Translations under genes and position numbers: made by a program
Notes under the pieces: model-generated
Seen by the model: the letters and a program-made list of their open reading frames with translations, nothing else
Databases searched by the model: none
Told to the model about the DNA's origin: nothing
Shown: piece after piece, positions 55,889-64,000 of the stretch
Numbering within the stretch: position 1 is the stretch's first letter
Layout of the letters: every line of letters begins with the position of its first letter
Assembly (NCBI RefSeq): GCF_021699055.1
Contig: NZ_SSXC01000002.1
Span: 1-64,000, forward strand
Source: Blastococcus sp. MG754426
Lineage (GTDB): Bacteria; Actinomycetota; Actinomycetes; Mycobacteriales; Geodermatophilaceae
Length of the DNA stretch: 64,000 bases
Direction of reading: 5' to 3'

Positions 55889-58588
55889 ATGGATCTCTCG
55901 GTGGAGGTGGGTGTGGGTCCCGATGTCCCGGCGGGCTCCGACGGCGCCGACCTGTTCGCCGCCGGGGGCGGGGCCGGCCGCATCATGGCCGGTATCGACT
56001 GGGCGAGCACCCCCCTCGGCCCGGTCGCCGGCTGGCCGGCGAGCCTGCGGTTCGCCGTCCGCACGGTGCTCGTGTCCCGGTTCCCCATGGTCCTGACCTG
56101 GGGCCCGGACTTCCTCCAGTTCTACAACGACGCCTACGCGCCCCTCATCGGCGCGAAGCACCCGGCGATCGGCCAGGACATCCGGCAGACGCTGGCCGAG
56201 GGCTGGGACGCCCTGGGTCCCCCGGTCGAGCACGCGATGGCCACCTGCGAGGCCTCCTGGCTGCCGGGCCTGCTGCTGCTGCTCGAGCGCGCCGGCTACC
56301 GGGAGGAGACCTACTTCACGGTCTCCCACGCGCCGGCCTTCGACGACGACGGCCGCGTCGCCGGCATGCACGCCGTGTGCACCGAGGTGACCGGGGAGCT
56401 GCTCGCCGCGCGCCGCCAGCAGCTGCTGCACTCGCTGTCGGTCGCGAGCGCGGAGCTGGGCGACGCCCGCCAGACCGTCGCGAGCATGTGCGCCGCCCTG
56501 GCCGAGGACCCGCTCGACATCCCCTTCGCCGCCGTCTACCTGGCCACCGGGGAAGGCGCCTTCGCCCGGGTCGCGGTGACCGGGGTCGACGACGGGCTGC
56601 TGCCGGAGGCGGGCGGGGCGGACGCCGTGCTGCCGCCGGTCGCCTCGCTGGGCCTGACCGGCGGGCCGTGGGGCGACCGGGTGACCGACGCGGTCGTGCT
56701 GCCGCTGGGCGCCGGCCGTGACGCCGAGCCGGTGGGCCTGCTGGTGCTCGGCACGTCGCCCAACCGCGCGCTGGATGCCGACTACACCTCCTTCCACGAG
56801 CTGGTGGCCGGCCAGTTCGCCGGCGCGCTGGGCACCGTCCGCGCCTTCGAGGTCGAGCGGCAGCGGGCCGAGTCGCTCGCCGAGCTGGACCGCGCCAAGA
56901 CGACGTTCTTCACCGACGTCAGCCACGAGCTGCGCACGCCGCTGACCCTCCTGCTCGGCCCGCTCCAGGACGTGCTCGACGACCCGGACGCCGTGCTGAC
57001 CCCGGACGTGCGGGAGCAGGTCGCCCTCGCCGTCCGCAGCGGCCGCCGGCTGCGCCGCCTGGTCGACGACCTGCTCGACTTCGCCGGCATCGAGGCCGGG
57101 CGCGCCACGCCGGTGCGGGTGCCCACCGACGTGGCCGCCTTCACCGCCGAGCTCGCCGGCATCTTCCGGTCGGCGGCGGAGCGGGCCGGGCTGCGCCTGA
57201 CCGTCGACTGCCCGCCCCTGGACCGCCCCGCCCACGTGGACCCCCGCATGTGGGAGAAGATCGTCGTCAACCTCCTCGCCAACGCGGTGAAGTACACCTT
57301 CGTGGGCGGCATCGACGTCGCCCTCCGCGGCGGTGACGGCCGCTTCGAGCTCACCGTCGCCGACACGGGTGTGGGCATCGTCGCCGAGGAGCTCCCCCAG
57401 CTGTTCCAGCGCTTCCACCGCGTCGCGGGGGCCGCTGCCCGGACCCGCGAGGGCACCGGCATCGGCCTGGCCCTGGTGCAGGAGCTGGCCGCGCTGCACG
57501 GCGGCGCGGTCACGGTGACCAGCGAGCCGGGGCGGGGCAGCACCTTCACCGTCGCGCTGCCCTTCGGCGAGCCCGACGCCGCCGACGGCCCCGCGGCGGT
57601 GCCCTCCGACGCCGCCCACGGCGAGGCCGAGGGATGGGAGGAGGTCGGCTCGCGCCCGTCCGGGCGGCCGGAGGACCCGGACGCAGCCGACGTGCTGGTC
57701 GTCGACGACAACGCCGACCTGCGCGGCTACCTCACCCGCCTGTTGCAGCCGTTCTACGCGGTGCGCACGGCGGCCGACGGCGCCGAGGCGCTCGCCGCGG
57801 TGGCGGCCCGGCGTCCCGCCCTGGTGCTGACCGACGTGATGATGCCGCGGGTCGACGGGTTCGGGCTGCTGCGGGAGCTGCGGGCGGACCCGGCCACCCG
57901 GGACCTCCCGGTGATCATGCTCACCGCCCGTGCCGGGCAGGAGGCCTCGGTCGAGGGTCTCGAGGCCGGCGCGGACGACTACCTGGCCAAGCCCTTCCGG
58001 GCCGCGGAGCTGCTCGCCCGGGTGCGGGTGGCGCTCGAGCGCGCGGGCGGCCGCGCAGCGGCACCGGCCGCTCCTCCGGAGGTCGCCTCCTCGACCCGGC
58101 CGGCGACCTCGCCGCTGCCGGCGCCCCTGGCGTCCACGCACGTGGAGCGGCCGGGGCCCGGCGCCGACGCGGTGCCGGCTCCCCGCGCCGGGGACGCCAC
58201 GGGCAGCGGCTCCCGCGCGCGCTGGCGGCTGCCCTCGGCGCTCTCGTCCATCCCCGTGGTGCGCCGGCGGCTGCGCGTGCTGCTGGCCGAGGCCGGGGTC
58301 GGCGAGGAGCAGGCCTACGACCTGCTCGTGGCCGCGTGCGAGGCGACCAGCAACGCGATCGAGCACGCCCAGGACCCCACCGAGCCGGTGGTGGAGGTGA
58401 CCGCGCTCGTCGAGGGCGGTCTCGTCGAGATCACGGTGCGCGACCACGGCCAGTGGCGGGAGCGGGTGCCGAGCATGGACCGCGGCCGCGGCTCCACGCT
58501 GATGAGCGCCTTCGCCGAGGTCACCGCCGTCCCCAGCCCGGAGGGGACGACGGTCCGCATCCGGTCGGCGGTGCGCCCGCCCGCCTGA
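55889..58588 (+). CDS. Hybrid PAS-GAF histidine kinase with receiver and second HATPase domain
   Basis: The 899-residue soluble protein contains, in order: a PAS-like region (about 35-180: LTWGPDFLQFYNDAYAPLIGAKHP, HAPAFDDDGRVAGM), a GAF-like region (190-330), HisKA with His346 (FFTDVSHELRTPL), HATPase_c (about 450-560: VVNLLANAVKYTF, DTGVGI, GTGIGLALVQEL), a CheY receiver with Asp649 (LVLTDVMMP) and a C-terminal RsbW-like HATPase (about 775-895: VAACEATSNAIEHAQ, DHGQWRE, GSTLMSAF). The last domain suggests coupling to an anti-sigma partner switch. It may control a general stress response; no sigma or anti-sigma gene is nearby. Confidence 0.9.
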   Translation: MDLSVEVGVGPDVPAGSDGADLFAAGGGAGRIMAGIDWASTPLGPVAGWPASLRFAVRTVLVSRFPMVLTWGPDFLQFYNDAYAPLIGAKHPAIGQDIRQTLAEGWDALGPPVEHAMATCEASWLPGLLLLLERAGYREETYFTVSHAPAFDDDGRVAGMHAVCTEVTGELLAARRQQLLHSLSVASAELGDARQTVASMCAALAEDPLDIPFAAVYLATGEGAFARVAVTGVDDGLLPEAGGADAVLPPVASLGLTGGPWGDRVTDAVVLPLGAGRDAEPVGLLVLGTSPNRALDADYTSFHELVAGQFAGALGTVRAFEVERQRAESLAELDRAKTTFFTDVSHELRTPLTLLLGPLQDVLDDPDAVLTPDVREQVALAVRSGRRLRRLVDDLLDFAGIEAGRATPVRVPTDVAAFTAELAGIFRSAAERAGLRLTVDCPPLDRPAHVDPRMWEKIVVNLLANAVKYTFVGGIDVALRGGDGRFELTVADTGVGIVAEELPQLFQRFHRVAGAAARTREGTGIGLALVQELAALHGGAVTVTSEPGRGSTFTVALPFGEPDAADGPAAVPSDAAHGEAEGWEEVGSRPSGRPEDPDAADVLVVDDNADLRGYLTRLLQPFYAVRTAADGAEALAAVAARRPALVLTDVMMPRVDGFGLLRELRADPATRDLPVIMLTARAGQEASVEGLEAGADDYLAKPFRAAELLARVRVALERAGGRAAAPAAPPEVASSTRPATSPLPAPLASTHVERPGPGADAVPAPRAGDATGSGSRARWRLPSALSSIPVVRRRLRVLLAEAGVGEEQAYDLLVAACEATSNAIEHAQDPTEPVVEVTALVEGGLVEITVRDHGQWRERVPSMDRGRGSTLMSAFAEVTAVPSPEGTTVRIRSAVRPPA

Positions 58589-58600
58589 GCCGGGGCGTGC

Positions 58601-60046
58601 TCAGCGCAGCAGCCAGGTGTCCTTGCCGAGGAGGCCGTCGCCGCCCACCCGGGTCAGCGCCAGCGGCAGCGTGGCCGTGGTGCGCCCGGCGACGGAGAAC
58701 ACCCGCAGCCCCACCGGCCGGGGGTGCAGGCACCCGCCGGCCAGCGCCGGTGCGGTGGAGGGGGCCAGCGGCTCGCGGGCGACGAACCGGTGCGGGGCGG
58801 CGGCGATCTCGGCCCGCAGCGCGGCCAGCCCGGCGGCCGGGCAGGACGGGCCGTGCACGACGCGCCGGCCGCCGTACCCGGCGACGGACTCGACCTCGAG
58901 CTCGTGCAGCCGGTCGGCCACCTCGGCCCACGCGGCCGGGTCGGCGAGCACCCAGGTCCGCGCGGAGGCCAGCAGCGGCTCCTCGCCGAGGTAGAAGCGG
59001 ATCATCGCCGGCACCCAGGCGTAGCCGGCCGCGTCGTCGGCCACCGCGTTGCCCGGAACGTTGGCCAGGCCGAGCCTGCGGGCCCGCACCGCCTCGGTCA
59101 GCGCGAGGTCCAGGGGCACCCCCGCGCCGGTCGGGTAGGCGCCGAGCAGGGCGTCGTCGAAGCGCCGGTAGAGGACGTCGACCGGCACGCGACCGCCGTC
59201 GACCACCGCCTCCACCCCCCCGTCGCTGCGCGGCCACAGGTCACCGGCGCGCACCAGCGGGGCGTCGAGCGCCTCGGCGAGCACCCGGTGCTCGAACCAG
59301 GCGCCCTCGCCCTCGCCCTGGGTGAGCACGGCGGTGCGCGGCCCCGTCACGCCCGGGGGTGCGGCGTCGGCCAGCGCGGCGGCGAGCAGCGGGACGGCGT
59401 CGGCGGGGTCGCGGAGCCGGTCGCCGGCGCCGGAGAGGAGCTCCGGCAGGACCGCGCGGGTGCACTCCCGGTCGGCCAGCGCGTAGCCGATGCCCGACGG
59501 CGCGCGCAGGTGGTCGCGGACCACCGCCCAGCGGCCGTCCACCGTCCGGACGAGGTCGGCCGCGGCGACGGTCGCGCGCGGCTGCCCGGGCCAGGCGCGG
59601 GCGACCGCCTCGGGGTCCCGGCCCGGGCCGTTCGCCACCGCCCACTCCGGCACGGCACCGGCCCGCACGATCTCCGCGGCCCGGTCGGGGTCGCCCCGCC
59701 GCCGGCCGGCCGGGCGGTAGGCGTCGGCGAGGAAGGCGTTCAGCGCCCGGTGCCGCTGGGCCACGCCGGCCGACAGCGCCCGCCAGGTCGCGGCGTCGAG
59801 CACCCGCGGCACCGGGTCCTGCACCACCGGCCGCAGCTGCTGCCGCCCGTCGGCCCAGGTGCCGACGACGACGCCGCGCTCCTGCCGCCGCCGCGCCAGC
59901 TCCTCCTCCGCGGCCGCCAGCCCGGCGGCGCCCAGCCGCTCCAGGGCGGCGACCGGCCCGGCCCACCCGTCGCGCAGCCGGCCGTCGGCACCGACGGCCT
60001 CGTCGCCGCGGTCGGTGGGGTAGCCGGCGAAGAGTTCCCCGCTCAC
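58601..60046 (-). CDS. Circularly permuted type-2 ATP-grasp protein
   Basis: The 481-residue protein follows the DUF404/DUF407 pattern: RPVVQDPVPRVLDAATWRALSAGVAQRHRALNAFLADAY, VVRDHLRAPSGIGYALADREC, VLTQGEGEGAWFEHRVLAEAL, VDVLYRRFDDALLGAYPTG, LANVPGNAVADDAAGYAWVPAMIRFYLGEEPLL. Such proteins are thought to ligate amino groups in peptide-like products; no product is known. The usual partners (alpha-E protein, transglutaminase) are absent here. GTG 60046 overlaps the stop of the S9 peptidase gene (60043-60046); GTG 60052 is an alternative. Confidence 0.85.
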   Translation of the reverse strand: MSGELFAGYPTDRGDEAVGADGRLRDGWAGPVAALERLGAAGLAAAEEELARRRQERGVVVGTWADGRQQLRPVVQDPVPRVLDAATWRALSAGVAQRHRALNAFLADAYRPAGRRRGDPDRAAEIVRAGAVPEWAVANGPGRDPEAVARAWPGQPRATVAAADLVRTVDGRWAVVRDHLRAPSGIGYALADRECTRAVLPELLSGAGDRLRDPADAVPLLAAALADAAPPGVTGPRTAVLTQGEGEGAWFEHRVLAEALDAPLVRAGDLWPRSDGGVEAVVDGGRVPVDVLYRRFDDALLGAYPTGAGVPLDLALTEAVRARRLGLANVPGNAVADDAAGYAWVPAMIRFYLGEEPLLASARTWVLADPAAWAEVADRLHELEVESVAGYGGRRVVHGPSCPAAGLAALRAEIAAAPHRFVAREPLAPSTAPALAGGCLHPRPVGLRVFSVAGRTTATLPLALTRVGGDGLLGKDTWLLR

Positions 60047-61941
60047 AGCCACCGATCGAACCAGGCGGCGAGCCGCTCGCCCAGCTCCACCAGGTGCTCG
60101 CGTCCCACGATCGCGTGGCCCTCCCCGCGGAAGAGCAGCAGGTCGGCGCGGGCGCCGCGTGCCTGCAGCGCCTGGTGGGCCTGCACCGACTCCGCGACCG
60201 GCACGTTGGTGTCGCGGTCCCCGTGGGCCAGCAGCACCGGCGCGGTGATCCGGTCCAGGGCGGTCATCGGCGAGAGGCCGGCCAGCAGGTCCCGGTCGGC
60301 GACCGGGTCGCCGTACTCGGTCACCGAGGCCGCCGCCATCCACGGCTCGGTGCCGGCGAAGAAGGTCCGCAGGTCGCTCATGCCGGCCAGCGAGGTGCCC
60401 GCGGCGAACAGCTCGGGCCAGCGGGTGAGCGCGACGAGGGTCAGGTAGCCGCCGTAGGACCACCCGTGCGCGCCGACCCGGCCGGGGGCGGCGATGCCCG
60501 CGGTCACCAGCTCGTCCACCGTCGTCCGGACGTCGGCGAAGGAGTGCTCCCGCGCCGGTCCGTCGTCGGCGGTGAGGAAGGCGCGGCCGAACCCCCCGGA
60601 GCCCCGCACGTTCGGGGCGAAGACGGTCAACCCCGCGGCGACCATGCTCTGCGTGATCGGCGACCAGTTCGGCCGCGCCTGCCCCTCCGGCCCGCCGTGG
60701 AAGCTGACCACCGTGCGGTTCGGGCCGCGGCTGCCCTCGGGCACGTACAGCCAGCCGGAGAGCCGGAGGCCGTCCGGGGTGAGGTACTCGTGGCGCACCG
60801 GCTCGACGAGTCCGGGCACCTCCGGCCGCGGGGACGAGCAGGGCAGCGGCTCGGCGGCGGCGCCGTCCAGCGGCACCCGCCAGAGCCCGCGGGGCGTGCG
60901 GGGGCCGGAGAGCTCGGCGACGAGCGCCCCGCCGCCGGGCGCCGGCGCCCAGCCGGAGAGGACCGGCTCGGGCAGCGCGATGCGCCGCACGACGGCGCCG
61001 TCGGAACGTGCGTGCAGCCACAGCTCGCTGACCCCGTCGGCGTTCCAGACCGCCAGCACCGTGCCGTCGGCGCGCACCACGTACCCGTCGAGGTCGGCGT
61101 CGGGGCGCCGCAGCACGACGCGGCCGCGGCCGGGCACCCCCTCCCCGTCGAGGGGGACGGCGACCAGGCCGGCGCGGTCGGTCCCCGGGGGGCCCGGCAG
61201 CGCGGCGCGCACGTGCACGGTGGCCCCGCCGTCGGCGAACCGGCCGTCCTCGGAGGCGATCCCGCCGGGGGCGTCCAGCGGGACCACCCGTCGCTGGATG
61301 CCGGTGGCGACGTCGATGACGACGATGTGCCGGTAGGCGCGCGGGCCGCGCCGGGCCAGGACGGTGCGCCGGTCGGCGGAGACCGCGGTGACGGCGAGGA
61401 AGCCACCGGAGGCCAGCGTCCGCTGCTCCCCGGTGACCACGTCGACCAGCACCACGTCGGCGTCCGGCCCGGAGCCCGGGGCGATCGAGCACGCGTAGTG
61501 CCGCGGCCCCACCCAGCACCCGGCGAACACGGCCGCCCGCGGATCGGCCCCGGCCACCAGCGCCCGCCCCGAGCCGTCGGGGCGCACCACGTGCAGCTCC
61601 GCGCAGATGGATCCGCCCGGGCTCACCAGGTAGGCCAGCCGCTCGCCGTCGGGCGACCAGGAGACCGAGATGACCTCCTGGTCGGCGCCGGACACCTGGA
61701 CCGGCGGGGTGGCCCCGTCCAGGGCCGCGACCTCCAGCCGGGGCAGGCCGGAGCGGTCCGTGACGTAGGCGACGCGGTGCCCGTCGGGGGCCGGGGCGGG
61801 GCACCAGGCGGCGGTGGCACCGGCGATCCCGGTGACGGCGCGGCGCACCGCGGCCGGCAGCGCCTCCGGCGGGGCGAGCACGGGCAGCGCGGGGCACGCG
61901 GCGGGCGCGGTCGTCCACTGCTGGGTCGCGGGGCTGGCCAT
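60043..61941 (-). CDS. S9-family prolyl oligopeptidase-like hydrolase
   Basis: The 632-residue protein has an N-terminal beta-propeller of WD40/PD40-type repeats (DGHRVAYVTDRSGLPRLEV, SWSPDGERLAYLVS, DGRFADGGATVHV) and a C-terminal alpha/beta-hydrolase domain. The catalytic set is present: Ser in GAHGWSYGGYLTLVAL, Asp in LLAHGDRDTNVP and His in FRGEGHAIVG. The substrate may be short peptides or esters. ATG 61941 has GAGGAGGAG upstream. Its stop overlaps the ATP-grasp gene, so the two are translated together. Confidence 0.9.
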   Translation of the reverse strand: MASPATQQWTTAPAACPALPVLAPPEALPAAVRRAVTGIAGATAAWCPAPAPDGHRVAYVTDRSGLPRLEVAALDGATPPVQVSGADQEVISVSWSPDGERLAYLVSPGGSICAELHVVRPDGSGRALVAGADPRAAVFAGCWVGPRHYACSIAPGSGPDADVVLVDVVTGEQRTLASGGFLAVTAVSADRRTVLARRGPRAYRHIVVIDVATGIQRRVVPLDAPGGIASEDGRFADGGATVHVRAALPGPPGTDRAGLVAVPLDGEGVPGRGRVVLRRPDADLDGYVVRADGTVLAVWNADGVSELWLHARSDGAVVRRIALPEPVLSGWAPAPGGGALVAELSGPRTPRGLWRVPLDGAAAEPLPCSSPRPEVPGLVEPVRHEYLTPDGLRLSGWLYVPEGSRGPNRTVVSFHGGPEGQARPNWSPITQSMVAAGLTVFAPNVRGSGGFGRAFLTADDGPAREHSFADVRTTVDELVTAGIAAPGRVGAHGWSYGGYLTLVALTRWPELFAAGTSLAGMSDLRTFFAGTEPWMAAASVTEYGDPVADRDLLAGLSPMTALDRITAPVLLAHGDRDTNVPVAESVQAHQALQARGARADLLLFRGEGHAIVGREHLVELGERLAAWFDRWL

Positions 61942-62176
61942 CGCTCCTCCTCGGCTCGGCGCGGCGCCGGCGAGCCCCCCGCTGTGGCGGCGGCTCGTCC
62001 CGGGCAGGTCCCAGCGCTCTCATCGGCGTGGGCCGGGGCCCGCCGAACCCCCTCCCCGGGGAGTCGCGCGGTCCGCGCCACGCCGGGGCGCCTGCGTGCC
62101 GCGGGCGGCCGCTCCGGATAACCTCCGGGACCGGGGTCTCGTCCGGGCCCGCCGCGCCGGCTGCAGGAGGTCGCCC

Positions 62177-63070
62177 ATGCGCACGCTGCGCCTCGTGGCA
62201 CTCTCCGACGACGGGAAGAGCCTCGTCCTCGTGGCCGACAGCCCCGACCACCCCGAGGGCGAGCGGTTCGAGCTCCCGATCGACGAGCGCGTGCGCGCGG
62301 CCGCCCGGGGCGACGCCCGCCGCCTGACCCAGATCGACGTCGACCTCGGCACCGAGCTGCCGCCGCGGGTGATCCAGTCCCGCATCCGCGCCGGCGAGAC
62401 GCCCGAGCAGGTCGCCGCCGCCACCGGCGCCCGGGTCGAGCGCATCATGCGCTTCGCGCACCCCGTGCTCCAGGAGCGCGAGCGGGTGGCCACGCAGGCG
62501 CGCGAGGCGCGCGTCCGGCTCACCGAGGGGGCGCCCGGTGCGGCGCTCCAGCAGTTCATGGTCGAGCGGCTGCGGCTCATCGACACCGACATCGACGCCG
62601 TCCGGTGGGACGCCTACCGCGACGAGGACGGCACCTGGGTGGTCACCGGCGAGTGGCGCGCGGGGGCGAAGTCGGGCACCGCCCGGTGGAACTTCGACCT
62701 CCCCTCCCGCACCGTCGCCCCGCACGACGCCGCGACGACCGACTTCGCCGAGGGCACCCGCCTGGTGCGCGTCGTCCCCGAGGTGCCGGCCGGCCAGCCC
62801 GCACCGGCGCCGCGCAGCCGCCCCGTGCAGGTGGTGCGCAGCCCGGAGCCGCCGCCCACCCCGGACGAGGACGCGCACGTGCGCGACGTGCACGCCCCCG
62901 ACGGCACCCCGGCCGACGAGGAGTCGATGGCCGCGCTGCTGGACGAGGTCGCCGAGCACGACACCGTGGTGCTCGGCCGGGGCGGCGGGGGCACCGACGA
63001 CGACGAGGACCCGCGCGCCCGCATCCCCGCGTGGGAGGACATCGTCTTCGGGGTCCGCCGCAACCGCTGA
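62177..63070 (+). CDS. sepH: Septation protein SepH
   Basis: SepH (DUF3071) supports FtsZ assembly in actinobacteria. The 297-residue protein has an N-terminal conserved domain (MRTLRLVALSDDGKSLVLVAD, RFELPIDERVRAAARGD), an HTH-like PPRVIQSRIRAGETPEQVAAATGARVERIMRFAHPVLQER and a mid-region VERLRLIDTDIDAVRWDAYRDEDGTWVVTGEWRAG. The C-terminal 100 residues are disordered and acidic (PPPTPDEDAHVRDV). ATG 62177 has GGAGG 6 bases upstream. It neighbours serC as in M. tuberculosis (Rv0883c/Rv0884c, recalled). The 235 bases upstream hold no gene. Confidence 0.9.
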   Translation: MRTLRLVALSDDGKSLVLVADSPDHPEGERFELPIDERVRAAARGDARRLTQIDVDLGTELPPRVIQSRIRAGETPEQVAAATGARVERIMRFAHPVLQERERVATQAREARVRLTEGAPGAALQQFMVERLRLIDTDIDAVRWDAYRDEDGTWVVTGEWRAGAKSGTARWNFDLPSRTVAPHDAATTDFAEGTRLVRVVPEVPAGQPAPAPRSRPVQVVRSPEPPPTPDEDAHVRDVHAPDGTPADEESMAALLDEVAEHDTVVLGRGGGGTDDDEDPRARIPAWEDIVFGVRRNR

Positions 63071-63116
63071 GCCCCTCCGCGTGGAACACCGGGCCCGGCT
63101 GGGTAGTTGACCCGGC

Positions 63117-63590
63117 ATGAGTGCTTCGGTGTCGATGCCGCTCGGCGGCGTGCAGGTCGGGTCCTACGACAGCTACGAGCAGGCCCAGGCCGCCGTCGAC
63201 TACCTCTCCGACGAGAAGTTCGCGGTCGAGAACGTGACCATCATCGGTACCGACCTGCGCATGGTCGAGACGGTGACCGGTCGCATGACGATGGGGCGCG
63301 CGATCGCGGCCGGCGCGGCGGCGGGTGCCTGGTGGGGTCTGTTCGTCGGGCTCCTGCTCGGCATCTTCGCCCCCGACGGCAGCGGCTGGATCGGCTCGGT
63401 GCTGACCGGCCTGCTGATCGGTCTGGCCTTCGGCGCCGCCTTCGGCGGCATGAGCTACGCCGCCACCCGGGGCAAGCGGGACTTCACCAGCACCAGCAAG
63501 ATCACCGCCAGCCGGTACGACGTGATGTGCCACCCGGCGCACGCCGAGGAGGCCCGCGCGATGCTGGCCCGCTTCTCGCTGCGCGGCTAG
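63117..63590 (+). CDS. YflT/general-stress-type two-helix membrane protein
   Basis: The 157-residue protein opens with a YflT-like domain (VGSYDSYEQAQAAVDYLSDEKFAVENVTIIGTDLRMVETVTGRM) followed by two glycine/alanine-rich membrane helices (about 60-82 and 92-113) and a C-terminal RYDVMCHPAHAEEARAML repeat-like piece. It resembles Rv0879c and Bacillus general-stress proteins; the function is not known. ATG 63117 is preceded by TAGTTGACCCGGC without a Shine-Dalgarno sequence. Confidence 0.8.
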   Translation: MSASVSMPLGGVQVGSYDSYEQAQAAVDYLSDEKFAVENVTIIGTDLRMVETVTGRMTMGRAIAAGAAAGAWWGLFVGLLLGIFAPDGSGWIGSVLTGLLIGLAFGAAFGGMSYAATRGKRDFTSTSKITASRYDVMCHPAHAEEARAMLARFSLRG

Positions 63591-63600
63591 GTCCCGGCCG

Positions 63601-64000
63601 CTAGCGCAGCGTTGCGAACGCGACGGCCGCCGCGGCGGCCACGCCGAGGGAGTCCACCCCGCTGCGCATCGGGATGCGCGCCCGCACCCGAGCGGCGGCC
63701 TGCGCCTCCGGGGTGAGCCCGGGCCCTTCGGCGCCCAGCAGCACGGCGGTGCGCGGGTGCGCCCGCGGGTCGATCTCGCCGAGGTCGACGGCGCCGGCGG
63801 CGGGGGTGAGCGCGACGGTGAGGTACCCCGCGTCGTGCAGCCGCCCGAGCCCGGCCGGCCAGTCGGGCAGCACGGCGAACGGCAGGGCCAGCACGTGCCC
63901 CATCGAGACCCGCACCGAGCGCCGGTACAGCGGGTCGGCGCAGCGCGGGTCCAGCAGCAGGCCGTCGACCCCCAGGGCCACCGCCGAGCGGGCGATCGAG
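63601..64000 (-). CDS. TrmH/SpoU-family RNA methyltransferase (C-terminal part)
   Basis: The visible 132 codons end a SPOUT methyltransferase: SIARSAVALGVDGLLLDPRCADPLYRRSVRVSMGHVLALPFA, then VLLGAEGPGLTPEAQAAARVRARIPMRSGVDSLGVAAAAAVAFATL, with the knot motifs GAEGPGL and IPM-GVDSLGVA that bind S-adenosylmethionine. The start lies beyond the window edge. The gene matches the position of Rv0881 next to sepH in M. tuberculosis (recalled). It modifies rRNA or tRNA ribose; which is unknown. Confidence 0.88.
   Translation of the reverse strand, partial: SIARSAVALGVDGLLLDPRCADPLYRRSVRVSMGHVLALPFAVLPDWPAGLGRLHDAGYLTVALTPAAGAVDLGEIDPRAHPRTAVLLGAEGPGLTPEAQAAARVRARIPMRSGVDSLGVAAAAAVAFATLR

Noticed and set aside
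58601-63118. Minus-strand frame of 1505 codons
   Set aside because: Only the ATP-grasp part to 60046 is protein-like. The remainder overlaps the S9 peptidase gene and sepH out of frame.

Overview
The window is chromosomal DNA of a very GC-rich actinobacterium, most likely from or near Geodermatophilaceae (Blastococcus/Geodermatophilus/Modestobacter). The grounds are the high third-position GC, the many GTG starts, 4-base GTGA/ATGA gene overlaps, actinobacterial markers (SepH, UdgX, FprA, AccD3-like carboxyltransferase, F420-type luciferase-like oxidoreductase) and a PAS-GAF-kinase-receiver-HATPase hybrid protein. The family-level placement is inference. Many genes appear leaderless: a TAnnnT or CAGGAT-like -10 box lies 6-7 bases before the start codon.

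Layout. 1-3.9 kb: rimJ-moeA-galU, divergent from a 5-formyltetrahydrofolate cyclo-ligase gene. 3.9-8.0 kb: MatC-like carrier, CaiB/BaiF CoA-transferase and fused carboxyltransferase. 8.1-9.3 kb: lone ATPase and a DUF5313-type protein. 9.35-12.7 kb: AraC, VOC and UvrA-like ATPase genes, a likely drug or damage response unit. 12.7-14.7 kb: ArsR and two cation-diffusion transporters, coupled by start/stop overlaps. 14.8-17.5 kb: APC permease and a DUF2243/CtaG pair. 17.5-19.1 kb: CIRCE-controlled zinc ribbon (Ruc/FmdB), SAF protein and mscL. 19.1-26.4 kb: small enzymes, a sirtuin, a channel-like protein, a degenerate-receiver LuxR regulator and a GAF-ANTAR regulator.

26,457-38,188 is an integrative mobilizable element of about 11.7 kb in the 3' end of a tRNA-Arg(CCU) gene, bounded by a 44-bp direct repeat. 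It carries, in order: a structured non-coding left end, a complete IS21-family element with 5-bp target duplication, a fragment of a metal P-type ATPase, a two-gene AAA+ ATPase/S8 protease module of visibly lower GC, an XRE regulator, a MobF relaxase-helicase, an excisionase and a tyrosine integrase. Paired 9-bp repeats with 11-bp period near both ends look like integrase arm sites. The AAA+/S8 module is the best candidate for a little-described system here; a defence role is inference.

38.2-64 kb: ordinary chromosome. It holds GNAT, Nei-type glycosylase, a secreted GH25-like protein, FprA-type ferredoxin reductase, inositol-phosphatase-like protein, PEP carboxylase, repeat protein, F420 enzyme, an ABC exporter beside a TetR-type palindrome, udgX, MFS exporter, pdxH-citA-serC, the hybrid kinase, a circularly permuted ATP-grasp/S9 peptidase pair, sepH, a YflT-type membrane protein and the end of a TrmH-type methyltransferase. 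From memory, two blocks match Mycobacterium tuberculosis gene order: rimJ-moeA1-galU-Rv0992c-ruc-mscL (Rv0985c-Rv0995) and Rv0879c-Rv0881-sepH-serC-citA.
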